Positions 61,421-64,000 of a stretch of 64,000 nucleotides of DNA are shown one piece after another. The notes under the pieces are model-generated. The model was given only the letters and a program-made list of their open reading frames with translations. It ran no database searches and was not told where the DNA came from. The position numbers and the translations under genes were made by a program. The first letter of the stretch is position 1. Every line of letters begins with the position of its first letter. The stretch covers positions 186,001 through 250,000 of the forward strand of contig NZ_JAGYVZ010000003.1 in assembly GCF_018380615.1 (NCBI RefSeq), written 5' to 3'. This stretch comes from Flavobacterium psychroterrae. Lineage in GTDB: Bacteria > Bacteroidota > Bacteroidia > Flavobacteriales > Flavobacteriaceae.

Positions 61421-62968
61421 CTATTTTCCTTCTAAAACAATTACGGAGAATGGAGGAATGGTAATTTCTAATTTTCCTTTTTTATTTTCAAAACCTTTAA
61501 AATTTATTGGTACAATTTTATTTGGAGTATCAAATGAATTATAATCCTGCAGTTTTGAAGCTGTTAAAATAGTGGCGGTAAAGTTTTTAACTCCCAGCTC
61601 TTTTATGTCAATTTCTACTTTATTTTTATTTTTCGAATCAATATTTACTAATGAAATATGAACCAATCCGCTTTTATCTTTAGAAGCTGATGCTGAAACA
61701 GCCGGAAGTGTTTCTCCACTAAAATTATACAATGGAGATTGAAAATTAACTGGCAATAATGTAGCGTCCTGATGTACATTATACATTTTCATGACATAAT
61801 ATGTTGGCGTCGTAATCATTTTTGCTTTATCTGTTAAAATCACCGCTTGCAAAACATTGACGCATTGAGCTAAATTTGCCATACGAACCCTGTCAGCGTG
61901 GTTGTTAAAAATGTTTAATGTCGATCCTGCCAAAACAGCATCTCTCATTGTATTTTGCTGGTATAAAAAACCGGGATTTGTGCCTTTTTCAACATCATAC
62001 CACGCGCCCCATTCATCAACCATTATGGCTACTTTTTTCTCAGGATCGTATTTATCCATTACCGCACTGTGTCTGGTAACGAGTTCTTCCATTTTCAAAG
62101 CTTCTTTCATGGTTTTAAAATATTGATCTTCGGTATAATCAACGCCATCACCTTTTTTAGCCCAATCGATTACGGCATAATGATGTACGCCAACTCCGCC
62201 TAACATATTTAATGGAATGTTTTTCATAAGGACTTCTGTCCAATTATAATCGGCGCTATTTGATCCTGAAGCGATTCTTGTAAATCCTCCGGTATTTTCC
62301 CAATCCGACATAAATGTGGCAAATTTGCGGTATTCTCCTGCATAATATTCTGCTGTCATATTTCCTCCACATCCCCAGGCTTCATTTCCAATTCCCCAAA
62401 ATTTAACTTTCCACGGCTCTGTTCTGCCGTTCTTTTTGCGTAAATCACTCATCGGACTTCTGCCGCTAAAATTGGTGTATTGTACCCAATCTGCCAATTC
62501 CTGAACAGTTCCGCTTCCCACATTTCCTGACAAATAAGGTTCTGCACCAAGCAATTCGCACATATTCAAAAAGTCATGCGTGCCAAAACTATTATCTTCG
62601 GTTACACCACCCCACCATTTGTTTACAATTGTTGGTCGTTCTGGTTTTGGTCCAATGCCATCTTTCCAATGATAAGTATCGGCAAAACAACCACCGGGCC
62701 ATCTTAAATTTGGAATTTTTAATTCTTTCAAAGCTTTAATAATATCATTTCTAACTCCATTTGTATTTGGAATTTTGGATGTGTCGCCCACAAAAAACCC
62801 TCCATAAATAGATCGTCCTAAATGCTCAGCAAAATGTCCGTAGATGTTCTTATTGATTATTGGTGCATCAGTAGTATTTTTTATACTGATAATAGTAGTC
62901 TGGTTTTGAGCAAAACTCAACTGATTACAAATTGTAAAAAGAAAAGTGATGAAAAGTACTTTTTTCAT
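61421..62968 (-). CDS. alpha-L-arabinofuranosidase, GH51
   Basis: A 515-residue exported glycosidase that releases L-arabinose from arabinan or arabinoxylan side chains. The signal peptide ends near residue 21 (QLSFAQN). The acid/base Glu is in GIGNEAWGCGG (near 195) and the nucleophile Glu in MVDEWGAWYD (near 318). NLRWPGGCFADTYHWKDG is the typical N-terminal barrel strand region. It is upstream of the ara operon on the same strand, so the released sugar is used by the genes that follow. A 320-bp gap separates it from araB. Confidence 0.95.
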   Translation of the reverse strand: MKKVLFITFLFTICNQLSFAQNQTTIISIKNTTDAPIINKNIYGHFAEHLGRSIYGGFFVGDTSKIPNTNGVRNDIIKALKELKIPNLRWPGGCFADTYHWKDGIGPKPERPTIVNKWWGGVTEDNSFGTHDFLNMCELLGAEPYLSGNVGSGTVQELADWVQYTNFSGRSPMSDLRKKNGRTEPWKVKFWGIGNEAWGCGGNMTAEYYAGEYRKFATFMSDWENTGGFTRIASGSNSADYNWTEVLMKNIPLNMLGGVGVHHYAVIDWAKKGDGVDYTEDQYFKTMKEALKMEELVTRHSAVMDKYDPEKKVAIMVDEWGAWYDVEKGTNPGFLYQQNTMRDAVLAGSTLNIFNNHADRVRMANLAQCVNVLQAVILTDKAKMITTPTYYVMKMYNVHQDATLLPVNFQSPLYNFSGETLPAVSASASKDKSGLVHISLVNIDSKNKNKVEIDIKELGVKNFTATILTASKLQDYNSFDTPNKIVPINFKGFENKKGKLEITIPPFSVIVLEGK

Positions 62969-63603
62969 AATATTGGTTTGGTTGTAATATCAGCCAGAAG
63001 CTCAGAAATCTGGTTATGATATTTGGTTGTGATAATTCTAATAAAAAAATGAATCGCTGTAATAATTGAATAACGCCGATTTTCAATTAAAGTAACAAAA
63101 GAGAAATCTCAGAATCAATTCCCTTATAATTCTAATTAGACACAAGCTTTATTCTCACGTTTTAAAGCTTATTCAATAAACGAATACAAAAATCATAAGT
63201 GTTGATTGCACATTTGTAAATCTAATTAAAATTAACATGCAAAAACAAATAAATGATAAATTAAGAGGAAAAAAAGAGTATTTCGCAAATTAGAATACTG
63301 AACAGATAGTAGAAAAATGCTTTTTATTTTATTAAATAAATTTTTTATAACGATGGCAAATGGTTAAAATGACAATTTGATACCATATGTTCTGCACTAA
63401 AATAAATATCAAAAAAAGTTAAAAAGGAGAGGTTTAATAGTGATTTTAGCATAAAAAAACTATTACTTTTGTCACTAGAATTGAAATCGAAACTTAGGTT
63501 ATAACTTTTTATAAAAGAGTTATAAAAATTAAGTGTAAAAACAACATTAATAAGTTGTGAAACGAATTGGGAAGTTTATATATTTACAGCTAAAATATTG
63601 AGT
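62969..63603. promoter_or_regulatory. divergent control region with two candidate operator sites
   Basis: This 635-bp gap lies between the leftward GH51 gene and the rightward regulator. CATAAGTGTTGATTGCACATT at 63195-63215 and AAGTGTAAAAACAACATT at 63531-63548 match the araB site loosely (AAGTGT, 6-7 bases, then ACA-type half). The second is about 55 bases before the regulator start, so it may be autoregulatory. I see no gene in the gap. Confidence 0.4.
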
Positions 63604-64000
63604 ATGCTAAACAGTTATAGCTCTGCTGATAAAGTTTTATTGGCGGTTGATTGTATCATTTTTGGATTTGACCATGAGGGGTTGAAAATACTTTTGATCA
63701 AAAGAGACTTTGAGCCTGAAAAAGGAAAATGGTCTTTGATTGGAGGTTTTTTAAAAAGAGATGAAGTATTAGATAATGCTGCAATTAGAATTTTAAATAC
63801 CTACACGGGTTTAAACGACATTTATATGGAGCAGTTATATGCTTATAGTGAAATTGATCGTGATCCTGTCGAAAGAACCATTTCGGTTTCATATTATGCT
63901 TTGATCAATATCGAAAATCATAATGCTGAACTGATTAAAAATTATCACGCGCAATGGTTTAGTATTGCCGAAGCTCCTCATTTAATTTTTGACCATAACG
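63604..64000 (+). CDS. Nudix-related transcriptional regulator, AraR-like (3' end outside window)
   Basis: The first 132 residues are present; the frame is open to the right edge. A Nudix fold runs through IIFGFDHEGLKILLIKRD, GKWSLIGGFLKRDEVLD and AAIRILNTYTGL. The Nudix box REUxEExGU has lost its catalytic glutamates (RILNTYTGL), as expected for the NrtR-type regulators. In Bacteroides the L-arabinose regulator AraR is of this kind. Divergent placement from the ara genes supports the same role. The winged-helix domain should follow beyond the edge. The gene symbol is left empty because the DNA-binding part is not visible. Confidence 0.8.
   Translation, partial: MLNSYSSADKVLLAVDCIIFGFDHEGLKILLIKRDFEPEKGKWSLIGGFLKRDEVLDNAAIRILNTYTGLNDIYMEQLYAYSEIDRDPVERTISVSYYALINIENHNAELIKNYHAQWFSIAEAPHLIFDHN

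Overview
The window is AT-rich chromosomal DNA from a member of the Bacteroidota, most probably a Flavobacterium. The evidence is the gene set: Flavobacteriia-type RseP, an IPExxxVDY protein between pyk and rnc, long-form PurF, prs-ctc-pth, a TssD-type T6SS tube protein and a Nudix-type arabinose regulator. Promoters of the Bacteroidota form (TTG near -33, TAnnTTTG near -7) support this.

Layout. 1-2.0 kb: the end of an unidentified gene and an ABC ATPase/permease pair. 2.0-5.7 kb: rseP, two tRNA-Asn genes, four tandem ~315-bp hairpin-rich repeats and an orphan TPR protein. 6.1-10.2 kb: an XRE regulator and a large, very AT-rich LRR-Roc-COR-TIR protein, a strong candidate immune or signalling NADase. 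10.3-13.5 kb: a C1 peptidase, an AraC regulator and a CPBP protease. 13.5-14.3 kb: a second tandem repeat array. 14.3-28.4 kb: a leftward run of mostly exported proteins (sulfatase, HAD hydrolase, two outer-membrane channel-like proteins, three DUF1254/DUF1214 lipoproteins or exported proteins, DUF2252, DUF4136, a membrane-anchored AraC regulator, a BamA-like barrel) that looks like an uncharacterised catabolic locus. 29-45 kb: housekeeping genes (pyk, rnc, fabF, acpP, purN, rnhA, an ECF sigma factor, a PfkB kinase, purF, sod, pth, ctc/rplY, prs), with three copies of a terminator-ended small-RNA-like unit after purF.

45.15-55.01 kb: a 9.86-kb integrative element lies in the 3' end of tRNA-Leu(CAA), bounded by a 13-bp direct repeat. 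It carries a tyrosine integrase, an excisionase-like HTH protein, small proteins, a Toprim primase-helicase and an iteron cluster that may be its replication origin. Its cargo is a tight three-gene module: an extended Hcp/TssD tube protein, a putative metallopeptidase-like effector and a lipoprotein that fits an immunity protein. A membrane protein lies next to attL. The layout resembles NBU-type elements or phage-satellite islands without mobilisation or structural genes.

55-64 kb: osmC and an L-arabinose locus (galM, araA, araD, araB, a GH51 arabinofuranosidase). It ends with the start of a divergent Nudix-like regulator whose Nudix box lacks the catalytic glutamates, as in the AraR of Bacteroides. 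Dyad sites of similar form in the arabinose intergenic regions are candidate operators.

The most notable items are the TIR-Roco protein, the T6SS toxin module on the tRNA-Leu element, the two structured hairpins and iterons in that element, the triplicated small-RNA-like unit, and the DUF1254/sulfatase locus with its perfect 28-bp palindrome.
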